64,000 bases of DNA, taken from assembly GCF_014643535.1 (NCBI RefSeq), contig NZ_BMJQ01000001.1, positions 558,001 through 622,000 of the forward strand. The letters are read 5' to 3'. Below, piece after piece: positions 27,247 through 35,444 of this stretch (the first letter of the stretch is position 1; each line of letters opens with the position of its first letter). The notes below the pieces were generated by a model. That model did not search any database, had not been told where the DNA came from, and saw only the letters and a list, made by a program, of their open reading frames with translations. The position numbers were made by a program, and so were the translations under genes. Origin of the DNA: Aliidongia dinghuensis (GTDB lineage: Bacteria > Pseudomonadota > Alphaproteobacteria > ATCC43930 > CGMCC-115725).

Positions 27247-27966
27247 ATGCCCCTCTCCCATGCAAATCAGCCTCGCCCTACCATTTTACTCATTGGCGCT
27301 TCACGCGGCCTCGGCCATGCCATGGCGGCGGAGTTCCTGAAAAAGGGATGGAACGTCGTCGGCACGGTGCGCGGCGGGAGATCCCGGACCTTGCTGCACG
27401 ACCTGGCAGACGAGCACAGCGGTCGGGTCGAGATCGAGATCCTGGACATCTGCGAGCCCGATCAACTCGCGGCGCTGCGCGACCGCCTCGCCGGCAGAAT
27501 GTTCGACATGCTGTTCGTCAATGCCGGGACGACCAATCGGGATCCGACGCAGACGATCGGTGAGGTTTCGACCGAGGATTTCGTCCAGCTCATGATTACC
27601 AATGCACTGAGCCCGATGCGTGTCATCGAAAGCCTGGCGGGCAACGTTTCCGCGACGGGCCTGATCGGGGCGATGTCGTCCGGGCAGGGAAGCATCGCCA
27701 ACAACGAGGCCGGCCAGCGAGAGCTCTATCGCGGCACCAAAGCGGCCCTGAACATGTTCATGCGGAGCTTTGCGGCCCGCCAAGCCGGAACGGCGCGCGC
27801 CATGGTGGTGATGGCGCCGGGTTGGGTCCGCACCGACCTGGGCGGCCCGGACGGAAAGCTCTCCATCGAAGAAAGTATTCCCAATCTGGTGAATGTCCTG
27901 CTCGCGAAGCGGGAGACCCCGGGGCTGGAATATCTCGACTATCTGGGCCGGACCGTCCCCTGGTGA
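27247..27966 (+). CDS. Short-chain dehydrogenase/reductase
   Basis: 239 residues. Cofactor motif IGASRGLGHAMA near residue 18, Asn-Ala-Gly in VNAGTTN, catalytic YRGTK with the Ser in MSSGQGS. Substrate unknown. ATG 27247 used; an in-frame start about 100 bp earlier lies in the LysR promoter region. Base composition is slightly less GC-rich than most of the window. Confidence 0.85.
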   Translation: MPLSHANQPRPTILLIGASRGLGHAMAAEFLKKGWNVVGTVRGGRSRTLLHDLADEHSGRVEIEILDICEPDQLAALRDRLAGRMFDMLFVNAGTTNRDPTQTIGEVSTEDFVQLMITNALSPMRVIESLAGNVSATGLIGAMSSGQGSIANNEAGQRELYRGTKAALNMFMRSFAARQAGTARAMVVMAPGWVRTDLGGPDGKLSIEESIPNLVNVLLAKRETPGLEYLDYLGRTVPW

Positions 27967-28150
27967 CTCATCCCTGAGGCAGAACCGCTTTCCACCCATC
28001 CGCGATCCCAACCACTTTGCCAGCATGCCCTCATTGCTTCGTACCCTTACGATTTGGCAGCCCTGCCGTCGCAAGGACGCGTAGATCGGCCGGCGGCAGG
28101 CTGGGGTAGTGTTGTCGCATCGACGGACCAGAACGCGACGGCGAACGATC

Positions 28151-29413
28151 GTGCAGGCAGCCAGCCCCGGGACACTCCCTAGACCCTCGCTCCTCGGCCC
28201 GCTCGCCAACCCGACCTATCGTGGCATCTGGGTTGCGACCCTATTCTCGAATTTCGGCGTCTGGATCCAGTCGGTTGCCGCCGCCTGGGCCATGACCTCG
28301 ATCGCGCCGACGGTCGATTTCGTCGCCTGGGTCCAGGCCGCAACCTCGCTGCCGCCGCTGTTCTTCACGCTCCTGGGCGGCGTGCTGGCCGACCGGATCG
28401 ACCAGCGGCTCATCTTCCTCGTGGCACAATTGATCGTGCTGACGGTGGCGCTAGCGCTCTCGGCGCTCCAGTCCCTGGGGTGGATGACGCCCTGGCTGCT
28501 GCTGGCGCTGACCTTTGCGCTCGACAGCGGTTCGGCGCTGCGCTACCCGGCTTATCAGACCACGATCGGCGAGATCCTGCCGCGCGAGCAGATCCCGAGC
28601 GCGCTCGTTCTCTCCAGCATCGGCTGGAACATCGCGCGCGCGACCGGCCCAGCGCTGGGCGGGCTCATCATCGCGCTCTGGGGCGTGCCGGCCGCCTTCG
28701 CCGTCAATGCGCTGTGCAACGTCCAGATCATCTTCGTGCTCATGCGCTGGCGCCGGCGGGCGAAGATCGTCAAGCCCAAGGCGACGACGAGCATCGCGTC
28801 CGAGATCCGCGGCGGCTTCACCTATGTCGTGAACGCGCCGGCGATCCGGTCGGCCATGCTGCGCTGCTTCGTCTTCACGCTGTTCGCGAGCGCGCTCTGG
28901 TCGCTCCTGCCGCTCGTCGCCAAGAACCTGGTTGGCGGCGGACCGTCGACCTATGGCGTGATGCTGGGGGCACTCGGCGGCGGCGCGCTCATCGGCGCCG
29001 CGGTCATCGGCTGGATGCGCTATCGCCTGGGGCTGCGGCGCCTGTTCGCGGTCGCGAGCCTGTGTTTCGCGATCGCGACGGCGGTCCTGGCCTTCGTCCC
29101 CTCGCTCTGGCTGCTCGTGCCGATGCTGGCGTTGGGCGGCATGGGCTGGATGGTGGCGCTCTCGACCTTCAACGTCGTCGTCCAGATGGCGGCGGCGCCG
29201 GCGTTCAAGGGCCGCGCGATCTCGGTCTATTACGTCGGCCTGTTCGGCGGCCTGGCGCTGGGCTCCTGGGTCTGGGGTCATGTTGCCCAGCAGCTGGACG
29301 TGCGCACCGGCCTCGCGGCCGCCGCGGTCGGCCTCGTCATGAGCCTGGCGCTCTACCGCCGGCCCTCGCGCATGGACCTGCATTTCGCGGCCCCGGCCGA
29401 AGCGGCGGACTAG
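28151..29413 (+). CDS. MFS transporter (EntS/MFS_3 type)
   Basis: About 420 residues, 10-12 membrane segments. Start segment NPTYRGIWVATLFSNFGVWIQ and loop GGVLADRIDQR are typical of the MFS_3 branch, which includes the enterobactin exporter EntS. GTG 28151 is chosen over a TTG at 28109, which would add 14 Arg-rich residues; confidence in the start is low. It ends with a four-base overlap with the convergent LysR gene. Confidence 0.85.
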   Translation: MQAASPGTLPRPSLLGPLANPTYRGIWVATLFSNFGVWIQSVAAAWAMTSIAPTVDFVAWVQAATSLPPLFFTLLGGVLADRIDQRLIFLVAQLIVLTVALALSALQSLGWMTPWLLLALTFALDSGSALRYPAYQTTIGEILPREQIPSALVLSSIGWNIARATGPALGGLIIALWGVPAAFAVNALCNVQIIFVLMRWRRRAKIVKPKATTSIASEIRGGFTYVVNAPAIRSAMLRCFVFTLFASALWSLLPLVAKNLVGGGPSTYGVMLGALGGGALIGAAVIGWMRYRLGLRRLFAVASLCFAIATAVLAFVPSLWLLVPMLALGGMGWMVALSTFNVVVQMAAAPAFKGRAISVYYVGLFGGLALGSWVWGHVAQQLDVRTGLAAAAVGLVMSLALYRRPSRMDLHFAAPAEAAD

Positions 29414-30270
29414 CGCTCGGCTGCGGCCGTCCGTCGGAGCCAGTCCGCGACCCGTTCGACGGCGGGCGTGAGCGGGGCAGGCGGTAGAATCAGGTGATAG
29501 GCGCGGGGATTGGTCACGGCCTCGGGCCGGAGGCGCACGAGCCGGCCGGCGGCCAGGTCCGGCTCGACCAGACGAGATCGGCCGAGGGCGATGCCATGGC
29601 CGCTCGCCGCCGCTTCCAGCACCATGTGGTAGTCGTTGAACGTCTCGTGGCGTTTGGGTTCGGGCCAGCCGACGGCCGCGAGCCAGAGCTGCCAGTCGGC
29701 CCGATCGCTGTCGTGCAGCAGGGTCGCGGACGCGAGGGCCTCCGGCCCCTCGAGCGTCCCGCCGGGTGAGGCGACTGGAAACAGCGTTTCCTCGAACAGG
29801 AGCTCTGCCCGCGCGCCGCGCCACGGGCCGGTGCCATAGCGGATGGCAAGATCAGCCTGGCCACGCCCGACCTGCACCAGCGCATAGTCGGCCATCAGTT
29901 GCACGTCGATGTCCGGTGCCAGGCCGCGAAATTGGCCGAGCCGCGGCAGGAGCCAGCGGCTCGCGAACGAGGGCAGCACGCTTACCCGGACCGGTGGTCT
30001 GTCGGTCGAGAGGCTGTCGAGCCCCGTGTGCAGGCGCTCCAGCGCGTCGGCGACCACCGCATGCAGCTTGAGGCCGGCTGCGGTTGCCCGCACGCCGCGT
30101 GCTTGCCGGTCGAACAACGCCACCCCGAGATCCTCCTCGAGGGCCGCGATGCGGCGGCTGACGGCGCCGTGGGTCAGGTGCACCACGTCGGCGGCCCGGC
30201 TGAAGCTGCCGAGCCGGACTGCGGCGTCGAACGCGCGCAAGGTCTCGGTCGAGGGAAGGCGGCGGCTCAT
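29410..30270 (-). CDS. LysR-family regulator, GcvA-like
   Basis: 286 residues. The N-terminus LPSTETLRAFDAAVRLGSFSRA and HLTHGAVSRRIAALEEDLG are typical of the GcvA group. The effector domain has VSVLPSFASRWLLPRL, another GcvA trait. Divergent from an EamA exporter; two perfect palindromes fill the 98-bp gap. Confidence 0.9.
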   Translation of the reverse strand: MSRRLPSTETLRAFDAAVRLGSFSRAADVVHLTHGAVSRRIAALEEDLGVALFDRQARGVRATAAGLKLHAVVADALERLHTGLDSLSTDRPPVRVSVLPSFASRWLLPRLGQFRGLAPDIDVQLMADYALVQVGRGQADLAIRYGTGPWRGARAELLFEETLFPVASPGGTLEGPEALASATLLHDSDRADWQLWLAAVGWPEPKRHETFNDYHMVLEAAASGHGIALGRSRLVEPDLAAGRLVRLRPEAVTNPRAYHLILPPAPLTPAVERVADWLRRTAAAER

Positions 30271-30273
30271 TCA

Positions 30274-30294
30274 CCTGTGATGCCACATCACAGG
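30274..30294. promoter_or_regulatory. Perfect palindrome next to the LysR start codon
   Basis: Arms CCTGTGATG and CATCACAGG are separated by CCA. It begins 3 bp from the LysR ATG; likely an autoregulatory LysR box. Confidence 0.6.
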
Positions 30295-30299
30295 ATGCG

Positions 30300-30319
30300 T
30301 GACAAACCATGCTTTGTCA
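30300..30319. promoter_or_regulatory. Second palindrome in the LysR/EamA gap
   Basis: Arms TGACAAA and TTTGTCA with a 6-bp spacer, 49 bp before the EamA start. Different sequence from the first palindrome. Confidence 0.5.
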
Positions 30320-30368
30320 GGACGTTGGGCCGGCGCCTAGCTTCGGGGACGAGATCCGGAGCCGTTTC

Positions 30369-31268
30369 ATGACCGACCTTGCCGCCGCCAGCACCCTTCA
30401 TCCATCCCGCTCCCTCGCCGGCTGGGCGCTCGCCACCACCATCCTGCTGTGGGCGTCCGCCTATCCGGCGATCCGGGCGGGGCTCGACGGCTTCGCCCCA
30501 GGCCCGCTCGCGGCCCTGCGCTACGGGGTGGCGGCACTGGCGTTCCTGGTGCCAGTAGCGGCCGGCCGGGTCGGACGCCCGCGCCGCGCCGATCTTGCTC
30601 GTATCGCCGCCTCGGGCGGCCTCGGCATCGCGCTCTACAACCTGGCACTCAACAGCGGCGAGCGGACCGTCAGCGCCGGGGCCGCGAGCTTCCTCATCAA
30701 CTGCTCGCCGATCTTCACGGCACTGCTTGGCCGGCTGCTGCTCGGCGAGCGGTTTCGCGCCTGGGGCTGGGTTGGCAGCGTCGTCAGCCTCGCGGGCGTC
30801 GGGCTGATCGCGTCGGCTGAGGCCGGGGCGGCCGGCATTGGCGCCGGCGCCTCGCTGGTGCTGCTCGCCGCCGGCTGTCAGGCCGTGCAGTTCGTGCTGC
30901 AGAAGCCGCTCCTCGCCCGGTACGGTGCCCTTGCCACGACCGCCTACCTGGTGTTCACCGGCGCCTTTTGCCTGCTGCCGTTCCTGCCGGCGGCGCTGCG
31001 GGCGATCCCGGACGCCTCGAACACGGCGCTCGCGGCGGCGCTTTATCTGGGCGTGTTTCCGGCGGCAATCGCGTACGCCACCTGGTCGGTCGTGCTGGCG
31101 CAGTTCCCGGTCGCTCGCGCCTCGAGCTTCATCTACCTGGTGGCGCCGCTCGCGACCGGCCTCGCGGTGCTCTGGCTCGGCGAATGGCCGACCACGCGCG
31201 CGCTCCTGGGCGGCGGCACGGTCCTCATCGGCGTGGCGCTCGTCAATATGCTCGGCCGCGGGCGCTGA
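30369..31268 (+). CDS. EamA/DMT-family transporter
   Basis: 299 residues, ten membrane helices in two EamA halves. The N-terminal helix has ILLWASAYPAIRAGL and the second half AAYL-type LVAPLATGLAVLWLGEWP. Predicted metabolite exporter of the inner membrane. ATG 30369 follows GGAG at 30358. Divergent LysR regulator suggests induction by its substrate. Confidence 0.9.
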   Translation: MTDLAAASTLHPSRSLAGWALATTILLWASAYPAIRAGLDGFAPGPLAALRYGVAALAFLVPVAAGRVGRPRRADLARIAASGGLGIALYNLALNSGERTVSAGAASFLINCSPIFTALLGRLLLGERFRAWGWVGSVVSLAGVGLIASAEAGAAGIGAGASLVLLAAGCQAVQFVLQKPLLARYGALATTAYLVFTGAFCLLPFLPAALRAIPDASNTALAAALYLGVFPAAIAYATWSVVLAQFPVARASSFIYLVAPLATGLAVLWLGEWPTTRALLGGGTVLIGVALVNMLGRGR

Positions 31269-31280
31269 TGCTGCGCGCGG

Positions 31281-31580
31281 TCACCCGACAGGCGATCGGC
31301 GCCGCATGCCGACATCGCCGGCCAGCGACGCGCCGCCGTCCAGATGGAATTCGATGCCGGCGGTTTCCAGCGCGCGGATGATGCGCGCCATGGCGTCGGC
31401 ATTCATGCTCGGGATCAGGTGGCGCGCCGCTTCCGCGCGCTCCACCGTCGGCCGGCTCACCCCGGCCAAGGCCGCCAGCTCCGCCTGCGAGCGGATACCG
31501 GCCAGCCGGCGCGCGGCGGCGATTTGATCGCCCGTCAGCATGACGGCCTGCCAATCCTCAAAACCGTTCTCACTGCTCAC
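31281..31580 (-). CDS. XRE-type helix-turn-helix protein
   Basis: 99 residues. HTH_3 domain: ARRLAGIRSQAELAALAGVSRPTVERAE. A GTG at 31580 begins the longest frame; ATG 31541 (MLTGDQIAAAR) is also likely since many family members begin there. The C-terminal segment AGIEFHLDGG is the usual tail of small single-domain regulators. It ends 12 bp from the convergent EamA gene and is divergent from the SPFH operon. Confidence 0.8.
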   Translation of the reverse strand: MSSENGFEDWQAVMLTGDQIAAARRLAGIRSQAELAALAGVSRPTVERAEAARHLIPSMNADAMARIIRALETAGIEFHLDGGASLAGDVGMRRRSPVG

Positions 31581-31714
31581 TCACAAGGTGCATTTACAAT
31601 CATATTTGATTGACATTCTATCTCTCTTGGCGGACCCTGTATAGGTCCAACATTCGGTACGACCGCATTCCGGTCGGTCCGGCAGGATTATTGCTCCGCT
31701 CGAGGGAGAGCAGC

Positions 31715-32557
31715 ATGGCCATTACCCGCCAAGTGATATCGACGCTCGGTCGCGACGGCCTCAGCCTGATGACGCCCGAGGTGATCGCCTACAAGATTCC
31801 CGACGAAAGCATCGTCAGCGGCTCGCTGCTGACGGTCGAAACCAACGAGTTCGCCGTGCTGAAGTCGCGCGGTGCCGTGCTCGCCGTCTATGAGACCGGG
31901 CAATACCCGATCCAGACGCCCGACGTGCCGATTCTCGGCAGCGTCGTGCAGGGCTTCTTCGGCGGCGCCTCGCCGTGGCTCTATGAGCCGATCTACGTCT
32001 CGCGCGCCAAGCTGCTCGCCAAGACGGCCGGCATCGCGACGTCGCGCGAGATGGCGGAGCTGACCTATCAGGTCGATTTCTACATCCACGTCGATTCCAA
32101 GGAAGACGCGCTGGCGCTGGTGACGCACATGCCGTTCAGCGGCCACGCGATCACGGTGGCCGAGATGGTGCAATATGCCGGCCCCGTGGTGGAGCAGGCG
32201 GTCAACCAGGTAATACAGGTGACGCCGCTCGAGGCGGTGAACGAGCATATCCATGAGATCTCCGAACTGGTGAAGGAGCATCTGGGCTCGTTCCTCAAGA
32301 TCTACGGCCTGCACCTGAACGACCTGAAGCTGCTGGTGCATCCGAGGGACGAGCGCATGCGCGAGATCGTGAGCCTGAAGGCGCTCGGCCTCTCGGCCCT
32401 CGATGCGGTCCGCATGTATGCAGCACTCAAGATGACGGAGCAGGGGCTGGTCTCGGCGCCCAACATGGCGGTCGGCGCGCCGTTCGGCATCGGCGGCAAC
32501 GTCATGACCAACCTGCCGAACCTGCCGCTCGACGGGCTCGTCAACCAGGGGCGCTGA
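31715..32557 (+). CDS. SPFH/band-7-like protein
   Basis: 280 residues. Segments [29 protein letters not shown] and a long C-terminal helical region (ITVAEMVQYAGPVVEQAVNQ) follow the YdjI/SPFH type, without an N-terminal transmembrane helix. A Gly-rich tail ends the protein. Such proteins form oligomers at membranes or in the cytoplasm and often have a local partner. GGGAGAG precedes ATG 31715. The next gene starts 3 bp after its stop. Confidence 0.7.
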   Translation: MAITRQVISTLGRDGLSLMTPEVIAYKIPDESIVSGSLLTVETNEFAVLKSRGAVLAVYETGQYPIQTPDVPILGSVVQGFFGGASPWLYEPIYVSRAKLLAKTAGIATSREMAELTYQVDFYIHVDSKEDALALVTHMPFSGHAITVAEMVQYAGPVVEQAVNQVIQVTPLEAVNEHIHEISELVKEHLGSFLKIYGLHLNDLKLLVHPRDERMREIVSLKALGLSALDAVRMYAALKMTEQGLVSAPNMAVGAPFGIGGNVMTNLPNLPLDGLVNQGR

Positions 32558-32560
32558 CCG

Positions 32561-33112
32561 ATGGACCCGATCGCGGGCACGGGGCCGATCCGGCAGGCCG
32601 CGAGCCTGCTGTTCTATGGCTGGGGCTATAATTTCTACCGGGTCGAGAACCAGCTCCGGGCCGACGATCTGCTGATCCGCAACAAGGTGTGCGGCATCCT
32701 GGCGGCGGCGCGGGCGCATCTCGCGGCCCTGGAGGCGGAGTATCGGCGCGTCAACCTGCCGCCGCCGACGCGCGAGGCGCCGTTGCCCGATCGGCAGAAG
32801 ACCGAGCAGGCCCGTCGGCTCGTGCGCTCGGGGGCGGCGATCGAGCAGGTCTCGACCTTGATCCAGTCCGCACCGGTGCCGACCAGCGACTTCGTCTGGC
32901 TGCGCCACCGCGGCGAACGGGGCCTGCTCGAAATCCTCGAAAGCATCGACGTGCGGCTGGTCGACGACGCGGTCGGCTTCCACGACCGCGTCGTCGAGCT
33001 CGATCTCGCGGCGATCTCCGATAGCGCGATCGAAACGACGATCGACGGCCGGCTCGACCGGCTGCGCGTCATCGTCCGCGAGCGCGCGGAGCGGCTGACG
33101 CTGATGGCTTGA
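32561..33112 (+). CDS. Unknown protein, second gene of the SPFH operon
   Basis: 183 residues, mostly helical, no signal peptide or membrane segment, few cysteines. An N-terminal amphipathic region GTGPIRQAASLLFYGWGYNFY is followed by a charged helical domain that looks able to form coiled coil (LIRNKVCGILAAARAHLAAL). No domain recognised. Immediate spacing after the SPFH gene indicates a shared function. It is followed by a hairpin. Confidence 0.6.
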   Translation: MDPIAGTGPIRQAASLLFYGWGYNFYRVENQLRADDLLIRNKVCGILAAARAHLAALEAEYRRVNLPPPTREAPLPDRQKTEQARRLVRSGAAIEQVSTLIQSAPVPTSDFVWLRHRGERGLLEILESIDVRLVDDAVGFHDRVVELDLAAISDSAIETTIDGRLDRLRVIVRERAERLTLMA

Positions 33113-33114
33113 GC

Positions 33115-33140
33115 GCCGGAGCGGCTTTGCCGCCTCCGGC
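33115..33140 (+). terminator. Hairpin after the SPFH operon
   Basis: GCCGGAG pairs with CTCCGGC and inner CGGC with GCCG around a TTT loop, 3 bp after the stop codon. No strong U-tract; it may protect or end the transcript. Confidence 0.5.
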
Positions 33141-33154
33141 ACCGCCATTGACAG

Positions 33155-33781
33155 TTAGTGCTGCAGGATCGCCTTCACGCTGTCGCGCCGGCTCATCTCG
33201 CCGAACCAGCGGGCGAGCTTGCTCTTGCCGGCGAGGATCGTCCCGGCTTCCGGCGTCTGGCGGAAATAGTCGTAGTGCGGCGCCAGGTGGAGGTCGGCGA
33301 GGGTGAGCGTCTCGCCGGTGAGATAGGGGGCGGCCGCCAAGCTCTCGAGCGCTTCGGCGCAGCGCTGCGCCTCGGGCAGGGCGGCTTCGACCTTGGCTTC
33401 GTTGGTCGGCCGGCCGAAGAAGCGGGGCGCGATCAAGCGCTCGAAGCTGATGCCCGAACTCCAGGCGTGGAACAGATACCAGTCGACGATGCCGATGATC
33501 TGGTTCATGCGTGCCGTCTCGTGCGGCGTTGCCGGCTCGAGCTGCGGCCCGGGAAAGGCCTGGTCGGCATAGCGCAGGATTGCCTGGGTCTCATAGAGCA
33601 TGAAGCCGTCGTGATCGAGCACCGGCATCCGGCCGAACGGATGGCGCGCCAAGTGCTCGGGCGCCTTGAGGTCCGGAGGCGGCACTGTGACGAGCTCGTA
33701 GTCGATGCCTTTCTCGGTGAGGCCGAGCATCGCCGCGCGGACGCAGGGGCTCCCGGGCACACCATAGAGTTTCATGCTCAT
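33155..33781 (-). CDS. Glutathione S-transferase
   Basis: 208 residues. N-terminal thioredoxin-like domain KLYGVPGSPCVRAAMLGLTEKG with GSH-binding MPVLDHDGFMLYETQAIL, and a C-terminal helical domain with LTLADLHLAPHYDYF. ATG 33781 gives a 6-base spacing from GGGAG; upstream ATGs exist. It likely conjugates or reduces electrophiles. It follows an ArsR/AHSA1 pair in the same direction. Confidence 0.9.
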   Translation of the reverse strand: MSMKLYGVPGSPCVRAAMLGLTEKGIDYELVTVPPPDLKAPEHLARHPFGRMPVLDHDGFMLYETQAILRYADQAFPGPQLEPATPHETARMNQIIGIVDWYLFHAWSSGISFERLIAPRFFGRPTNEAKVEAALPEAQRCAEALESLAAAPYLTGETLTLADLHLAPHYDYFRQTPEAGTILAGKSKLARWFGEMSRRDSVKAILQH

Positions 33782-33810
33782 CGCCATCTCCCTCGTGACG
33801 TGGGGCGGGG

Positions 33811-34278
33811 TCACTCGGCCGCGTCGGCATAGGCCTTGAAGTGATGCTCGAACACCGCGACCCAGCCGCGGTCGTACTCCTCGCGCCGATCGGCGGCGCC
33901 GGTCTTGAGCTTGTCCCAGCCGGCATGGACGAGGCGCACCTCGGTGCCGCCAGCGACAGGGCGGAACGTGACGTCGATCCGCTGCGCCTCCTCCGGCGCG
34001 CATTGCACCTGCCAGGAGAAAGCGACGAGGCTCGGTGGCTCCCACGCCAGCACATAGCCCCACAGCAGCTCCGTCCCGTCGCCGGCGACCTGATAGAGCC
34101 GGCCCCCGACCAGGGGCTCGAAACGGCAGTCGACGGCGCTACCGACGCGGTACGTGGCGAGTGGCCACCATCGGCCGATGTCGGCTGTGAACACCCGGAA
34201 GGCGGTCGCCGGCGCGCAGCGCACGGTAATCGTCTTGATCACTGGCGGAACCGGGAAGGAACTGACCGTGGCGCTCAT
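33811..34278 (-). CDS. SRPBCC (AHSA1-like) protein, second copy type
   Basis: 155 residues. The start APATAFRVFTADIGRWWPL and the block GWDKLKTGAADRREEYDRGW are typical of the AHSA1 branch with the segment ..VHAGW... No N-terminal repeat unlike the copy at 22004. It follows its ArsR regulator by two bases, and GST follows it: likely one operon. Confidence 0.87.
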   Translation of the reverse strand: MSATVSSFPVPPVIKTITVRCAPATAFRVFTADIGRWWPLATYRVGSAVDCRFEPLVGGRLYQVAGDGTELLWGYVLAWEPPSLVAFSWQVQCAPEEAQRIDVTFRPVAGGTEVRLVHAGWDKLKTGAADRREEYDRGWVAVFEHHFKAYADAAE

Positions 34279-34280
34279 GT

Positions 34281-34586
34281 TCAGCTCTCCTCCCGCTCAG
34301 CCGCCGCGGCGAAACGGCCGAGCGACGCTTGCCACATGCCGTCGATGTAGGCCCTGAGCTCGCCGAGGGCTGCACCATCGGCATAATAAATCCGGCGCGT
34401 GCCGGCGCGTTCCTCACGCACCAGGTCGGCCTCTTTCAGCACTTTGAGATGCTGCGAGACGGCGGGGCGGCTGATCGGCAGGCCCAGCGCGATCTCGCCG
34501 ACCGATCGCGGTGCCTCGACGATCCGCTCGAGGATCGTCCGGCGCATCGGGTCGGACAGGGCGACCAGGGCAGATGCGTAAGCCAT
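34281..34586 (-). CDS. ArsR-family regulator of the AHSA1/GST operon
   Basis: 101 residues. Winged helix: ALSDPMRRTILERIVEAPRS, recognition helix SRPAVSQHLKVLKEADL and wing RAGTRRIYYAD. No metal-binding Cys pair. It is the first gene of an ArsR-AHSA1-GST unit. Confidence 0.9.
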   Translation of the reverse strand: MAYASALVALSDPMRRTILERIVEAPRSVGEIALGLPISRPAVSQHLKVLKEADLVREERAGTRRIYYADGAALGELRAYIDGMWQASLGRFAAAAEREES

Positions 34587-34703
34587 AGATTACGTTAGTG
34601 AATGCTTACGCATGAGTCAAGTGGCGGCTGCGCGCGTGGGTGCTGATGCAAATGGCGGTAATTGCGGAAACGTCGGCGAGAGTGGCTGGCCGGGCCTTGA
34701 GCG

Positions 34704-35222
34704 TCACGGCGCGAGCCCTCCTTCTGCGTTGCCGCGCAGCCGACCAATCGCATCGAGTTGGCTCTTGATCGCCATACGATCGAGCGATGCGATTGGCAAC
34801 TCGGCGAACAGCCGGATGTGGGTTGCGAGCCTCCAATACGCCTCTCGGAATGCCTGCATCTGTTCGGCGGAGCTGCGCTCGACGGCGGCTGGGTCTGGCA
34901 CGCCCCAGTGGGCGGTGATCGGGTGGCCCGGCCAGGTCGGGCATATCTCCCCAGCCGCTCGGTCGCAGACCGTAAAGATGAAGTCCATGGTCGGCGCGCC
35001 CGGTGCCGCGAACTCGTTCCAGGATTTCGATCGGAACCGGCCGGGGTCGATCGCTTCCTCCCGGAGCAGGGCGATCGCCATCGGATGGACTTCACCGCGC
35101 GGCGACGAGCCTGCGCTGTAGCTCTTGAAGCGGCCTTCGCCGATCTGGTCGATCAGCGCTTCGGCCAGAATACTCCGGGCGGAATTGCCGGTGCAGAGGA
35201 ACAGGACGTTGTACGGTTTCAT
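34704..35222 (-). CDS. arsC: Arsenate reductase, thioredoxin-coupled (LMW phosphatase fold)
   Basis: 172 residues. CX5R P-loop CTGNSAR at residues 10-16 and the additional cysteines C86 (VCDRA) and C94 (ICPTW) needed for the intramolecular disulfide relay of pI258-type ArsC. It reduces arsenate to arsenite. ATG 35222 with GAAGAG upstream. It is the last recognisable gene of a minus-strand series that begins with the MBL enzyme at 38563, separated from cysteine desulfurase by about 220 bp. Confidence 0.92.
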   Translation of the reverse strand: MKPYNVLFLCTGNSARSILAEALIDQIGEGRFKSYSAGSSPRGEVHPMAIALLREEAIDPGRFRSKSWNEFAAPGAPTMDFIFTVCDRAAGEICPTWPGHPITAHWGVPDPAAVERSSAEQMQAFREAYWRLATHIRLFAELPIASLDRMAIKSQLDAIGRLRGNAEGGLAP

Positions 35223-35236
35223 GGATCTCTTCAGCC

Positions 35237-35386
35237 TCAAGCGCCGCAGCATGATGATGAGGCCGCTTTGGAGCTAGTACCGGCGCTTTCGCCGGACCGC
35301 AACACGATGTCGAATTCGGCCTCGCCCAAGTCATGGTACCGGCTTTGCCGCGCTCGATAAGGTGTAGTGAAGGCAATGGCCGCCAT
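35237..35386 (-). pseudogene. Short Cys-Cys ended frame upstream of arsC, possible remnant
   Basis: 49 codons from ATG 35386 to TGA 35237; the product ends in SSSCCGA and contains RYHDLGEAEFDIVLRSGE. It looks like the C-terminus of a longer protein: the upstream DNA to 35445 is non-coding. Vicinal C-terminal cysteines are common in arsenic-handling proteins. The arsC start follows after 14 bp. Confidence 0.35.
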
Positions 35387-35444
35387 AGAGGCGGCTATTC
35401 GGTGGCGTCACGAATTCCGTTTCGGGGTTGCTCCGGCAGCTGGC

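Noticed and set aside
31610-31645. TTGACA before the SPFH operon as a promoter
   Set aside because: A perfect -35 hexamer is present at 31610, but no -10 element lies at 16-18 bp; the best TATAGG is 24 bp away.
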